Positions 6,997 to 13,812 are shown, counted from the first letter of the stretch. The stretch is 13,812 nucleotides of DNA from Elusimicrobia bacterium RIFCSPLOWO2_01_FULL_54_10 (GCA_001799975.1 MGUQ01000030.1:5480-19291); one strand, 5' to 3'. Program-made: numbers and translations. The notes: generated from the letters alone by a model not told the origin.

Positions 6997-7002
6997 CGTT
7001 CT
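6987..7002 (-). promoter_or_regulatory. Candidate antiterminator hairpin overlapping the terminator
   Basis: On the minus strand AGAACG-AAGG-CGTTCT is a self-complementary 6-bp hairpin (or 5 bp with hexaloop GAAGGC). Its 3' arm is part of the 5' arm of the intrinsic terminator, so the two structures exclude each other. It follows the hairpin at 7008-7037 after a five-base linker. The arrangement of two hairpins, the second overlapping a terminator, is that of ANTAR-controlled leaders. The second loop lacks the A at position 1 expected there. Confidence 0.5.
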
Positions 7003-7007
7003 GTGCC

Positions 7008-7037
7008 GCGCCTGAGTTCCGCTATGAACCTAGGCGC
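7008..7037 (-). promoter_or_regulatory. Leader hairpin with ATAGCG hexaloop
   Basis: On the minus strand GCGCCT (7037-7032) pairs with AGGCGC (7013-7008). After one A/C mismatch an inner stem GGTTC/GAACT closes a six-base loop, ATAGCG. A at loop position 1 and G at position 4 are the conserved bases of ANTAR-binding hexaloops known from nas leaders. If transcription begins near 7033 the outermost bases would be missing but the inner stem and loop remain. As DNA it could instead be an operator, since the arms form a long inverted repeat. Confidence 0.5.
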
Positions 7038-7039
7038 TT

Positions 7040-7048
7040 ATTATAGCA
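7040..7048 (-). promoter_or_regulatory. Candidate extended -10 promoter of the nitrate operon
   Basis: On the minus strand TGCTATAAT is a perfect extended -10 element (TG-N-TATAAT). No good -35 is seen at the usual distance, which fits an activator-dependent or extended -10 promoter. The predicted start near 7033 gives a leader of about 125 bases containing the attenuator. Other AT-rich -10-like stretches lie just upstream, for example near 7056-7061. Confidence 0.5.
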
Positions 7049-7057
7049 CAAGAAAAC

Positions 7058-7063
7058 TATAAT
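7058..7063 (+). promoter_or_regulatory. Candidate -10 box of the LysR-type gene
   Basis: TATAAT lies 43 bases before the start codon at 7106. The matching -35 position (7035-7040) reads CGCTTA and is poor. It overlaps the dyad, consistent with autoregulation (inference). Confidence 0.35.
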
Positions 7064-7076
7064 TATTTTGAAATAT

Positions 7077-7100
7077 TATTATTATTTAGTATTATTATTT
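7077..7100 (+). repeat. 11-bp AT-only direct repeat before the LysR start
   Basis: TATTATTATTT occurs at 7077-7087 and again at 7090-7100, centred 13 bp apart, in a run with almost no G or C just before the start codon. It occupies the place where a ribosome binding site would be expected, and none is visible. It may serve as UP-element-like DNA or a protein binding site, or merely be low-complexity sequence. Confidence 0.5.
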
Positions 7101-7105
7101 GTAAT

Positions 7106-7990
7106 ATGCTGATCGAGACCCTCAAAGTGTTCTGCGACGCGGTGGACTTGAAAAGCTTCTCCAAGGCGGCAGAAGCCAATTACGTCACCCAATCTTCCGT
7201 GAGCCAGCAGATCAAAAAGCTGGAGAAGGAGTGGAAGGCGGCGCTGATTGAGCGCGCCAACCGCGACATGGCCCTGACGCGGGAAGGCGAGATTGTGTAC
7301 AAGGAAGCCAAGAGCGTGCTTAAGCATTATGAGGCCATCGGGCAAACCCTGGGAAAGACCCCCCAGACGGTCAACGGCACGGTGCGCCTGGCCGCGATCC
7401 TGGGCGTGGGCCTCCATGAACTCCCTCCCTATATCAAGCAATTCATTCATCAATATCCCCAGGTGGACGTGCGCCTGGACTACATGTACCACGACAAGGT
7501 CTATGAAAGCGTGCTCAAGAAAAGAGCGGATTTGGGAGTTGTGGCCTTCCCCACTCCCAGGATCGGCATCCGCATCCTGCCTTTCCGGAACGACCCGCTC
7601 GCCATCGTCTGCCACCCGCGGCATCCGTTGGCCCGGAAAAAATCAATCGAAATATCAAAAATCAACGGGTTAAACTTCGTCACCTTCCAAACCGGATATC
7701 CCACCGGAGACGCGGTGGAGGAATTCTTAAGGTCGCGCCGCGTAACGGTCAAGACGATCATGCGCTTTAACAACATCGAAATGATCAAGGGCGCGGTGGA
7801 GATTGACGCGGGCATCTCGATTCTTCCGGTGGTGTCCGTTCAAAACGAGCTTAAGCACCGGACGCTTAAGGCGGTTAAGATTGCGGGGAAACCTCTGATG
7901 CGCACCCTGGGCATCATTTTAAGGGGAGAAAGCGTCCTGCCCGAAGCGGCCTTAAAATTTGTGGAGATTCTGCGCCAGGGGAGGAACTGA
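7106..7990 (+). CDS. LysR-type transcriptional regulator, divergent to nitrate operon
   Basis: DNA-binding regulator of 294 residues. The winged helix-turn-helix occupies roughly residues 1-60, with LKSFSKAAEANYVTQSSVSQ (15-34) followed by QIKKLEKEW and LTREGEIVY (58-66). The rest is a periplasmic-binding-protein-like effector domain starting at about residue 90 (GTVRLAAILG). Divergent placement with an AT-rich shared promoter makes it the likely regulator of the nitrate operon, as NtcB or Cbl/CysB relatives are elsewhere; the effector is unknown. The ATG at 7106 has no recognisable ribosome binding site, so the mRNA may be leaderless or initiation atypical. No terminator is visible after the stop. 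Confidence 0.93.
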   Translation: MLIETLKVFCDAVDLKSFSKAAEANYVTQSSVSQQIKKLEKEWKAALIERANRDMALTREGEIVYKEAKSVLKHYEAIGQTLGKTPQTVNGTVRLAAILGVGLHELPPYIKQFIHQYPQVDVRLDYMYHDKVYESVLKKRADLGVVAFPTPRIGIRILPFRNDPLAIVCHPRHPLARKKSIEISKINGLNFVTFQTGYPTGDAVEEFLRSRRVTVKTIMRFNNIEMIKGAVEIDAGISILPVVSVQNELKHRTLKAVKIAGKPLMRTLGIILRGESVLPEAALKFVEILRQGRN

Positions 7991-8001
7991 CTGTCCGGAA
8001 T

Positions 8002-8010
8002 TGGTATACT
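8002..8010 (+). promoter_or_regulatory. Weak promoter candidate before the DUF4412-like gene
   Basis: TGGTATACT is an extended -10-like element 42 bases before the ATG at 8052, without a clear -35. A consensus TTGACA follows at 8010-8015, but its -10 position (CATATC) is poor. Either could start the 8052-10978 operon, which otherwise follows the LysR gene by 61 bases. Confidence 0.3.
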
Positions 8011-8051
8011 TGACATGACCGAACTCACCCCCCATATCAAGGAGAAAGATC

Positions 8052-8752
8052 ATGCGATTGAAACTGGGACTCATTCTGGCGTTCCTGCTGGCCGGCCAAA
8101 CCTGCTGGGCCAAGGATTTTGAAGGCATCATCAAGTATAAAATTGCCGCCAAAAAAGACGACATGACTTTCACGTACTACATCAAGGGAATGAAAACCGT
8201 GATGGAATGGGAGTCCTCCGGCAAGCGCAAATCCGACCCCCGGATGAAAACCATCGCCGATTTCAAGGCCAAGAAGGCCTACACGCTCATGCACGAGCAA
8301 AAGCAATACATGGTCATCGACATGGACCGCAAGGACATTCAGGAAAAAGTGGACAAGGCTCAGGACGAGCGCGATTTCGTCAAAACAGGCCGCAAGGAAA
8401 AAATCCTGGGCTACGCCTGCGAAGAATATATTTCAAAATACAAAGACGGCGAAACGGAAATGTGGCTGACGGATTCTCTGGGAAAAATGTCCGGCTTTTA
8501 CTGGTCGGACAAGGAAAAAGGCCGGTCCGCCTGGCAGAAGCACCTGGCGGATAAAGGGTTCATGCCTCTGCGCATCGTGGACCGCAAGACCGGAGGCAAG
8601 GAAACTCTCCGCATGGAAGCCATTCATGCCGAGGCCAAAAGTTTGTCCGCGTCCCTCTTTGAAATTCCAGGCGACTACAAAATCATGGAAATGCCAAAAA
8701 TTCCAAACATGAAAGAGCTTATGAAAGGATTCGGCCAAAAATCCGACAAAGA

Positions 8753-8756
<4 letters not shown>
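8052..8756 (+). CDS. Exported DUF4412-like protein
   Basis: Protein of 234 residues with a clear Sec signal peptide: basic MRLK, hydrophobic LGLILAFLLAG, and probable cleavage after CWA (residue 20). The mature part has the look of DUF4412 proteins: an opening FEGIIKYKI strand, then MKTVMEW (about 48-54), a central GYACEEYISKYKDGETEMWLTD-type region (117-139, the order G-x-x-C-x-x-Y then E-x-W-x-x-D), and a C-terminal FEIPGDYKIMEMP. These are periplasmic or outer-membrane-associated beta-rich proteins of unknown function. The tail is rich in methionine and lysine. AAGGAG lies seven bases before ATG 8052. Its stop overlaps the Rho-like gene by four bases (ATGA). I cannot assign a role. Confidence 0.82.
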
Positions 8757-9639
<883 letters not shown>

Positions 9640-9643
<4 letters not shown>

Positions 9644-10203
9644 AAAGCTGGGCCAAAATCAGCGGCATTTTGATGTTGGGGCTTTTATGCGGTGCCATGC
9701 CTGATAAAACTGTTTACGACTTCTCCGTCAAAAGCATCGATGGAAAAGAAATTTCCCTGAAGGACTATTCCGGCAAGGTTCTGCTGATTGTGAACACAGC
9801 CTCCGAATGCGGCTTTACGGGCCAATACAAAGATCTCGAAGCAGTGTATCAGAAGTACAAGGATAAGAGACTCGTTGTGTTGGGATTTCCGAGCAACGAT
9901 TACGGCGGGCAGGAGCCGGGCAGCAATTCGGACATCAAAAGCTTTTGCGAAATGAAATTTAAAACAACCTTCCCTCTTTTTGACAAGGGCCCCGTTTCCG
10001 GAGACGGCATCCAGCCGCTTTTCAAACACCTCACTGAAACGGCCAATCCCAAGCACGACGGAAAAATCCTCTGGAACTTTGAAAAATTCGTGGTGGATCG
10101 CGAGGGCCGTTTAATCGAGCGATATCGCTCCATCACCTCTCCCTCCAGCGGACGCGTGGCCAAAGTTCTGGAAAAAGCTCTCGCCGAACCCGCAGGACGA
10201 TAA
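9640..10203 (+). CDS. Glutathione-peroxidase-family thiol peroxidase, probably exported
   Basis: Thioredoxin-fold peroxidase of 187 residues that reduces hydrogen peroxide or lipid hydroperoxides. The cysteine tetrad is complete: C57 in NTASECGFTGQY, Q91 in GGQEPG, and W145/N146 in LWNFEKFVVD. C103 in SFCEMKF sits where thioredoxin-dependent family members carry the resolving cysteine, so thioredoxin is a likelier reductant than glutathione (family knowledge). Residues 1-19 (MKSWAKISGILMLGLLCGA) resemble a signal peptide, pointing to the periplasm; most bacterial relatives lack one. The ATG at 9640 overlaps the Rho-like stop (ATGA) and has a strong GGAGGAGG eight bases upstream. Confidence 0.92.
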
Positions 10204-10213
10204 CAAATTACGA

Positions 10214-10642
10214 ATGAGCATTAAAACAAAATGTTGGGAAGGGGATTTAAAGGGCGGCAAAGGGTCAGTGAAGCTGGGCAGCGGAGCATTCCAAGGGGCC
10301 TTTTCTTTCGCTTCGCGGTTTGAAAGCGGAACAGGCACCAATCCGGAAGAATTGATCGGCGCGGCGCACGCGGGCTGTTATTCCATGGCGCTCTCGCACA
10401 TGCTGGCCTCCAAGGGATTCACTCCCAAGAAAGTGTCCACCACGGCGGAAGTGAAACTTGAGAAAGTCGGCGACGGCTTCAAGATCACCAACATCAACCT
10501 CAAGATGGAAGCCGATGTGCCCAAGATCGACCAGAAGACCTTCATGGAAAACGCGGAAGCGGCCAAGAAGGGCTGCCCGATCTCACAGGCCCTGGCTTCC
10601 ACCAACATCACGCTCGAAGCCAAACTTCTGCAGAACGCCTGA
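10214..10642 (+). CDS. osmC: OsmC-family peroxiredoxin
   Basis: Cytoplasmic organic-hydroperoxide reductase of 142 residues, OsmC subgroup. The two redox cysteines are C55 in AAHAGCYSMAL and C121 in AKKGCPISQAL. The N-terminal part has GSGAFQGAFSFASRFE and GTNPEELIGAAHAG, both typical of OsmC. It lies 10 bases after the peroxidase gene and has no strong ribosome binding site. With the neighbouring peroxidase it makes a peroxide-defence pair. Confidence 0.94.
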   Translation: MSIKTKCWEGDLKGGKGSVKLGSGAFQGAFSFASRFESGTGTNPEELIGAAHAGCYSMALSHMLASKGFTPKKVSTTAEVKLEKVGDGFKITNINLKMEADVPKIDQKTFMENAEAAKKGCPISQALASTNITLEAKLLQNA

Positions 10643-10653
10643 TCCGGGCGTTC
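10633..10653 (+). other. Hairpin spanning the osmC stop codon
   Basis: GAACGCC pairs perfectly with GGCGTTC around a seven-base loop that contains the osmC stop codon. It lies just before ppnP and has no T-run, so it is not an intrinsic terminator. It may protect the mRNA or tune ppnP translation. Confidence 0.4.
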
Positions 10654-10660
10654 AAGATCC

Positions 10661-10978
10661 ATGGAGCAGCTTGAAAAAGTAACGCTCAAACTCAAAGCCA
10701 ACGTCTATTTCGACGGGGGCGTGGTGAGCCATACGGTCATCACGGCGGACGGTGAGCGAAAAACCGTCGGCTTGATCCGCAAGGGCGAATATCATTTCAC
10801 CACGGACGCTCCCGAACGCATGGACATCATCTCGGGCACCTGCAGAGTGAAACTGGCGGGGGAAAAAGACTGGAAAACTTATTCCGCCGGCGCGGGATTC
10901 AATGTGGCGGAAAAATCTGCTTTTGACATCGCGGTGGACACGGGGCTGGCAGAGTATCTCTGCTCGTTCCTGAACTAG
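10661..10978 (+). CDS. ppnP: Pyrimidine/purine nucleoside phosphorylase PpnP
   Basis: Small cupin-like phosphorylase of 105 residues (the YaiE family) that splits nucleosides into base and ribose 1-phosphate in the cytoplasm. Recognised from ANVYFDGGVVSH (14-25), VGLIRKGEYHFTTDAPERMDI (split at 36-56), SGTCRVKL and the ending SAFDIAVDTGLAEYLCSFL, all in the order seen in E. coli PpnP. It lies 18 bases after osmC and has only a weak ribosome binding site. Its stop codon overlaps that of the convergent ABC-F gene on the sequence CTAG. Confidence 0.92.
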   Translation: MEQLEKVTLKLKANVYFDGGVVSHTVITADGERKTVGLIRKGEYHFTTDAPERMDIISGTCRVKLAGEKDWKTYSAGAGFNVAEKSAFDIAVDTGLAEYLCSFLN

Positions 10979-12480
10979 TTCTCTTCTTCGGCTTCCTCTT
11001 CCTGCTGTTTCTTGCGCCTCTCAAAATACTCGTAATTGCCAGGATAGAGAGTCACTTTGCCGTGGTGCACGTGCACCACATGGCTGGCCAGGGCGTTCAC
11101 AAAGTATAAATCGTGGCTGATGAAGCAAAGCGTCCCTTCAAAATCCGCCAGGGCGGACACCAGAGCTTCTACGCTGTCCAAATCAAGGTGAGTGGTGGGC
11201 TCGTCCATGAGCAGCACATTGGGCGGATCCAGCAAAATCTTGACCAGTGAAAGACGGCTTTTTTCTCCGCCGCTCAACACCTTCACCTGTTTGAACACAT
11301 AATCCCCCCGAAAGAGAAAACTACCCAAAACACTGCGCACCGTCTGCTCATTTAAATCCCTCGGCACTCCGAGCGCTTCCTGGAGCACGGTTTTTTCCGG
11401 GTCAAGCGATTCCGCGCGGTGCTGGGAGAAATAGCCCACTTTCACTCCGAGCCCGAGTTTCTTTTCGCCTTTGTCGACGGGAATGGCTCCGGCAAGGATT
11501 TTAAGCAATGTGGACTTGCCCGCGCCGTTATGGCCCACAAAAGCCATCTTCCAACCGCGCTCCAGATCAAAATTAAGACCTTGATAGACTTTGATGTCGC
11601 CGTAGGATTTGTAAACGTCTTTCAGCTCGAGCGTGCGCACGCCCGTGCGCTGGGGCTGGGGAAATTTGATCTTGAGCTTCTTGGCTTCTTCAGGCAATAC
11701 AATGCGCTCCACCTTTTCCATGCGTTTGAGCATGCTCTGCGCCCGGCTGGCCGTGGAGGCCCGCGAGCGGTTACGGTTCACAAAATCCTGCATGTCCGCC
11801 AGCTCCGCCTGCTGCGCGCGGTAGGCCTGTTCCAGGCGTTCCTTGTCTTCGGCGCGCTGTCTCACATAAAATTCATAGTTGCCGCTGTAAACCTTGAGCG
11901 TCTTGTTCTCGAGGCTCACCACGGCCTTGCACACGGTGTTGATGAACTGGCGGTCGTGGGAAATGAGAAAGATGGAGCCGCGATAGGAAAGCAGGTAATT
12001 CTGGAACCACAGCATCGATTCTAAATCGAGGTGATTGGTGGGTTCGTCAAGCATGAGCAGGTTGGGCTCTTCCACCAGGAGCCGTGCCATGGCCACGCGC
12101 ATGGCCCAGCCGCCGGAGAGCGTGTTCACCTTGCGCTCAAAATCAGTTACTTTGAAACCCAAACCCATCAGAATGGCTTTGGCTTTGGCCGCCATTCTGC
12201 CGTCCGGGTCTTCCGTGTGCGCCAGGGAGTCCTCCAGCACCGTCAAGTCAGAAACAGGAGCATTCTCCTGAGGGAGATATCCGGTGGTGATGCCGCGCTT
12301 GAACTGGATCTCGCCTTCATCCGGGAATTCTTCGGATAAGAGCATTTTGAGAAACGTGGATTTGCCCGCGCCGTTGGGGCCCACCAGAGCGTAGCGGTCG
12401 CCCGCGTTGATCTGGAGATTGGCTTCTTCCAGAAGAGTCTGGAGCCCGTAAGATTTGTGGACATTTTTAACGGTAATCAT
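10975..12480 (-). CDS. ABC-F family ATPase
   Basis: Soluble protein of 501 residues with two ABC ATPase domains and no membrane segments, the layout of ABC-F ribosome-binding factors (EttA, Uup, YbiT and YheS relatives). Domain 1: Walker A GPNGAGKS (34-41), LSGGW (121-125), LMLDEPTNHLD (142-152). The interdomain linker (about 205-262) is charged and helical. Domain 2: Walker A GHNGAGKS (316-323), LSGGE (402-406), LLMDEPTTHLD (423-433). The usual DEPTNHLD signature is DEPTTHLD in domain 2, and the protein has no visible EttA-type arm insertion. The C-terminus is a short Glu/Lys tail. ATG 12480 has no clear ribosome binding site. Subfamily and substrate on the ribosome cannot be assigned by eye. 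Confidence 0.93.
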   Translation of the reverse strand: MITVKNVHKSYGLQTLLEEANLQINAGDRYALVGPNGAGKSTFLKMLLSEEFPDEGEIQFKRGITTGYLPQENAPVSDLTVLEDSLAHTEDPDGRMAAKAKAILMGLGFKVTDFERKVNTLSGGWAMRVAMARLLVEEPNLLMLDEPTNHLDLESMLWFQNYLLSYRGSIFLISHDRQFINTVCKAVVSLENKTLKVYSGNYEFYVRQRAEDKERLEQAYRAQQAELADMQDFVNRNRSRASTASRAQSMLKRMEKVERIVLPEEAKKLKIKFPQPQRTGVRTLELKDVYKSYGDIKVYQGLNFDLERGWKMAFVGHNGAGKSTLLKILAGAIPVDKGEKKLGLGVKVGYFSQHRAESLDPEKTVLQEALGVPRDLNEQTVRSVLGSFLFRGDYVFKQVKVLSGGEKSRLSLVKILLDPPNVLLMDEPTTHLDLDSVEALVSALADFEGTLCFISHDLYFVNALASHVVHVHHGKVTLYPGNYEYFERRKKQQEEEAEEEN

Positions 12481-12506
12481 AAATTATGGAATCGTAGATA
12501 ATATCA

Positions 12507-12512
12507 TATAAT
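12507..12512 (+). promoter_or_regulatory. Candidate -10 box for the small gene and msrB
   Basis: TATAAT lies 33 bases before the ATG at 12546 in an AT-rich divergent intergenic region (12481-12545). The -35 position 17 bases upstream reads TTATGG, a poor match. The predicted start near 12519 leaves a short leader with the ribosome binding site AAGGAG at 12535-12540. The same AT-rich stretch must also hold the ABC-F promoter on the other strand. Confidence 0.5.
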
Positions 12513-12545
12513 AAGAATAAGTCGTCATAAACCAAAGGAGACCCC

Positions 12546-12707
12546 ATGGCCATTATCGAGGAATCAGAATACAAAGGCAACCCCATGATCGTGATCAAGA
12601 ATTCAGCGGAAGATAAATTTCCGTTCCAGTTCGGCGTGAAAAAAGCCAAGCTGGTGCTGGAAAACATTGAAGCCGTAAGAAAATTTGTGGAAAAGCACGA
12701 TAAATAA
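12546..12707 (+). CDS. Small hypothetical protein, 53 residues
   Basis: Short cytoplasmic protein beginning [17 protein letters not shown] and ending FVEKHDK. It has an excellent ribosome binding site (AAGGAG, five bases before ATG) and a TATAAT upstream, so I think it is expressed. The sequence has a beta-strand-like start, a [14 protein letters not shown] centre (23-36) and a charged C-terminal helix ([13 protein letters not shown]). There are no cysteines, signal peptide or membrane segment. I do not recognise a named family. Its stop is four bases before the msrB GTG start, so the two are likely co-translated. Confidence 0.8.
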   Translation: MAIIEESEYKGNPMIVIKNSAEDKFPFQFGVKKAKLVLENIEAVRKFVEKHDK

Positions 12708-12711
12708 CCTC

Positions 12712-13215
12712 GTGCGGGGGTTTTCTTTTCTGCTTGTTCTCGCGCTAGGCGCCCTCAGCCCCGCAGCCCAAGCGGGGGAAAAGCCAAAGTCCAAAAAACA
12801 GGCCGTCAAGGAAGCCAAAGTGACCGACAATCTAAATAAAACAGATGCCGAGTGGAAAAAAGAATTGTCCGACGAGCAGTTCTGCATTCTGCGGCAAAAA
12901 GCCACGGAGCGCGCATTCTCCGGGAAATATAATGACCATCATGAGAAGGGAGTTTATAAGTGCGCGGCCTGCGGAGCGGAGCTTTTTGGCTCAGACACCA
13001 AGTTTGACTCCCGCTCAGGCTGGCCCAGCTATTTTGCGCCTGTTTCCAGCGGGGCGGTGACTGAAAAAACGGACAATGACCACGGCATGCAGCGCACCGA
13101 AGTGATCTGCTCGCGCTGCGGCGGCCATCTGGGCCATGTTTTTGACGACGGCCCAAAGCCCACAGGCTTGCGCTACTGCATCAACTCCGCCTCACTTAAT
13201 TTCGAAAAGAAGTGA
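12712..13215 (+). CDS. msrB: Peptide-methionine (R)-S-oxide reductase MsrB, exported
   Basis: MsrB of 167 residues that repairs methionine R-sulfoxide in proteins. The zinc site is C84/C87 (CAAC) and C133/C136 (CSRC). The catalytic cysteine is C156 in [10 protein letters not shown], with SGWPSY (102-107) and HGMQRTEV (124-131) also present. C58 in EQFCILRQ may be the resolving cysteine, since the usual second position in SGCGWPS is serine here. The N-terminus [21 protein letters not shown] is a Sec signal peptide, so the enzyme acts outside the cytoplasm. I chose GTG 12712 because it gives a clean signal peptide and directly follows the upstream stop. A TTG at 12685 in the same frame would add nine residues. 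No ribosome binding site is evident, suggesting coupling. Confidence 0.92.
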   Translation: MRGFSFLLVLALGALSPAAQAGEKPKSKKQAVKEAKVTDNLNKTDAEWKKELSDEQFCILRQKATERAFSGKYNDHHEKGVYKCAACGAELFGSDTKFDSRSGWPSYFAPVSSGAVTEKTDNDHGMQRTEVICSRCGGHLGHVFDDGPKPTGLRYCINSASLNFEKK

Positions 13216-13379
13216 TCCTCTGCCTCACCTGCGCCTTTGCTCGGGTCATCAAGAGCGAGCGCAGCGTTTTTTTTCTGTGTCAGCTCTCCAAAGAAAATCC
13301 CAAGTACCGTAAATATCCGCCCCAGCCCGTCATGGAATGCGCCGGGTATGTCCGGAGCGCGACTCCAAAAACTGTTTAG
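13212..13379 (+). CDS. Small four-cysteine protein, possible zinc ribbon
   Basis: Protein of 55 residues reading [18 protein letters not shown] and onward, with C4-x2-C7, C23 (FFLCQLS) and C43 (MECAGYV), and a [11 protein letters not shown] segment (30-40). The CxxC, then FxLC, then a Pro/Tyr-rich stretch, then CxGY has the appearance of a small conserved zinc-binding family; I believe I have seen similar hypothetical proteins but cannot name one. The GTG start overlaps the msrB stop (GTGA), and its TAG overlaps the stop of the convergent rhodanese gene, so it fills the gap exactly. It was not an obvious open frame because of its short length and GTG start. A terminator-like hairpin lies inside it. 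Confidence 0.62.
   Translation: MILCLTCAFARVIKSERSVFFLCQLSKENPKYRKYPPQPVMECAGYVRSATPKTV
13229..13274 (+). terminator. Terminator-like hairpin with eight T inside the four-cysteine gene
   Basis: CTGCGC, a two-base bulge, and TTGCTC pair with GAGCGA and GCGCAG around a ten-base loop, followed by CG and TTTTTTTT. By itself this is a good intrinsic terminator for msrB. It lies within the 13212-13379 reading frame, where the T-run encodes part of SVFFLC. Either the small gene is often cut off by premature termination or one of the two calls is wrong. Confidence 0.4.
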
Positions 13380-13812
13380 CTGCAGCCCGGACCGCAGGGA
13401 GGATCGTTCTTGCCTGATCCCCCCGGGGACTTGTTCCAAGGGAGGAACGCCAGGAGCTTGGCCATGGTGCAAAAACCGCTCACTCCCGCGAAAATAAGTC
13501 CTGCGCCCACAAAAGCCGCGACCCACCAAAGCGATGAAAACAGCCCGCCGACGAGAGCCAGCGAACCTGCAACGATCTGAACCTGCCGCATGATCGGAAT
13601 GGGGCCCCTGGAACGCTCCACCGGAAACCCCATGTTTTTCCAGGCGGCCAATCCGCCTTCGATCAGATGTATTTTCTTATATCCCCGCGTTTTAAGCGCA
13701 TCCACCGCCTGAGCTGAACGGATTCCCGTGTGGCAAAAAACGAAGAGTTCTTTGTCTCTCGGGATGCGATCCATCTCCGCGTTCAGCCGGCTCTGAGGAA
13801 CGGAGAGCGTGC
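13376..13812 (-). CDS. Rhodanese/DUF2892 membrane protein, N-terminus beyond the window
   Basis: The last 144 codons are visible; the gene begins past the right edge (the frame is open to the final base). Visible residues start TLSVPQSRLNAEM, the middle of a rhodanese domain. The active-site loop CHTGIRS follows (cysteine at visible position 26), then GGLAAWKNMGFPVERS. After it come two membrane segments of the DUF2892 type (IMRQVQIVAGSLALVGGLF, then WWVAAFVGAGLIFAGVSGF) and FCTMAKLLAFLPWN. The tail ends in CGPGCS. The same domain order is found in E. coli YgaP, an inner-membrane sulfurtransferase. The in-window ATG at 13774 is not the true start because the rhodanese fold needs the upstream part. 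Confidence 0.9.
   Translation of the reverse strand, partial: TLSVPQSRLNAEMDRIPRDKELFVFCHTGIRSAQAVDALKTRGYKKIHLIEGGLAAWKNMGFPVERSRGPIPIMRQVQIVAGSLALVGGLFSSLWWVAAFVGAGLIFAGVSGFCTMAKLLAFLPWNKSPGGSGKNDPPCGPGCS

Larger units (their letters stand above)
7040..7063. promoter_or_regulatory. Dyad between divergent genes, possible LysR operator
   Basis: ATTATAG, ten bases, CTATAAT forms a perfect 7-bp inverted repeat. It lies in the AT-rich region between the LysR-type gene and the nitrate operon, and each arm contains a TATAAT on one strand. A LysR protein bound here would contact both divergent promoters, which is the usual layout for this family. The spacing does not give a clean T-N11-A box, so the assignment is tentative. 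Confidence 0.42.

Noticed and set aside
7082..7624. A 180-codon minus-strand frame opposite the LysR gene
   Set aside because: It lies wholly within a well-recognised LysR coding sequence, has a His/Leu/Gly-rich composition typical of an antisense shadow, and has no ribosome binding site or recognisable motif.
10633..10653. Hairpin at the osmC stop considered as an intrinsic terminator
   Set aside because: No T-run follows; the next bases are AAGATCC and the ppnP start. Kept only as a possible mRNA structure.
11419..12024. A 201-codon plus-strand frame opposite the ABC-F gene
   Set aside because: Covers the conserved ABC-F linker and second domain in antisense; no start signals and no recognisable protein features.
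13173..13529. A 118-codon minus-strand frame between msrB and the rhodanese gene
   Set aside because: Overlaps both the DUF2892 part of the rhodanese gene and the msrB end in other frames; the plus-strand four-cysteine frame explains the gap better.

Overview
The window looks like chromosome from an uncultivated, Gram-negative-type bacterium. Several products carry Sec-type signal peptides (8052, 9640 and 12712), and the gene content is bacterial (Rho-type ATPase, LysR regulator, ABC-F protein). The phylum cannot be fixed by reading alone. The NifI-like P-II proteins and compact overlapping operons would suit a deep-branching anaerobic or facultative lineage such as Elusimicrobiota, but that is only a guess. 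I see no transposase, integrase, CRISPR array, tRNA or rRNA.

Left part (1-6964, all minus strand): one tightly coupled operon for nitrate/nitrite assimilation and molybdenum cofactor supply. In transcription order it reads: NifI2-like P-II protein, a small cytoplasmic sulfite-oxidase-fold molybdoenzyme, NarK-type nitrate/nitrite transporter, NirA-type siroheme nitrite reductase, NifI1-like P-II protein, MoaA, MoaD, MoaE, a MoaC-MoaB fusion, and the first 33 codons of a MOT1-type molybdate transporter cut by the window edge. Most junctions overlap by 1-44 bases. No classical NasA/NarB-type nitrate reductase is present. The small SUOX-fold protein sits exactly where one would be expected and is the best local candidate for the nitrate reductase.

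Control region (6908-7105): an AT-rich divergent promoter region with a dyad separates the operon from a LysR-type regulator (7106-7990, plus). The operon leader holds two consecutive hairpins and a 12-bp intrinsic terminator, so it looks like an attenuator. The first hairpin has a hexaloop with A at position 1 and G at position 4, as in ANTAR-antiterminated nitrate leaders.

Middle part (8052-10978, plus): a compact operon of an exported DUF4412-like protein, a Rho-like ATPase that lacks the whole N-terminal RNA-binding half, a probably exported glutathione-peroxidase-family protein, an OsmC-family peroxidase, and the nucleoside phosphorylase PpnP. It meets an ABC-F ATPase (minus) tail to tail, with the two stop codons overlapping on CTAG.

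Right part (12481-13812): divergent from the ABC-F gene lie a 53-residue hypothetical protein, an exported methionine sulfoxide reductase B, and a previously easy-to-miss 55-residue four-cysteine protein (13212-13379). The last fills the gap exactly, up to the end of a rhodanese/DUF2892 membrane protein that runs off the right edge. Peroxide and methionine-sulfoxide repair is the common theme of the right half.
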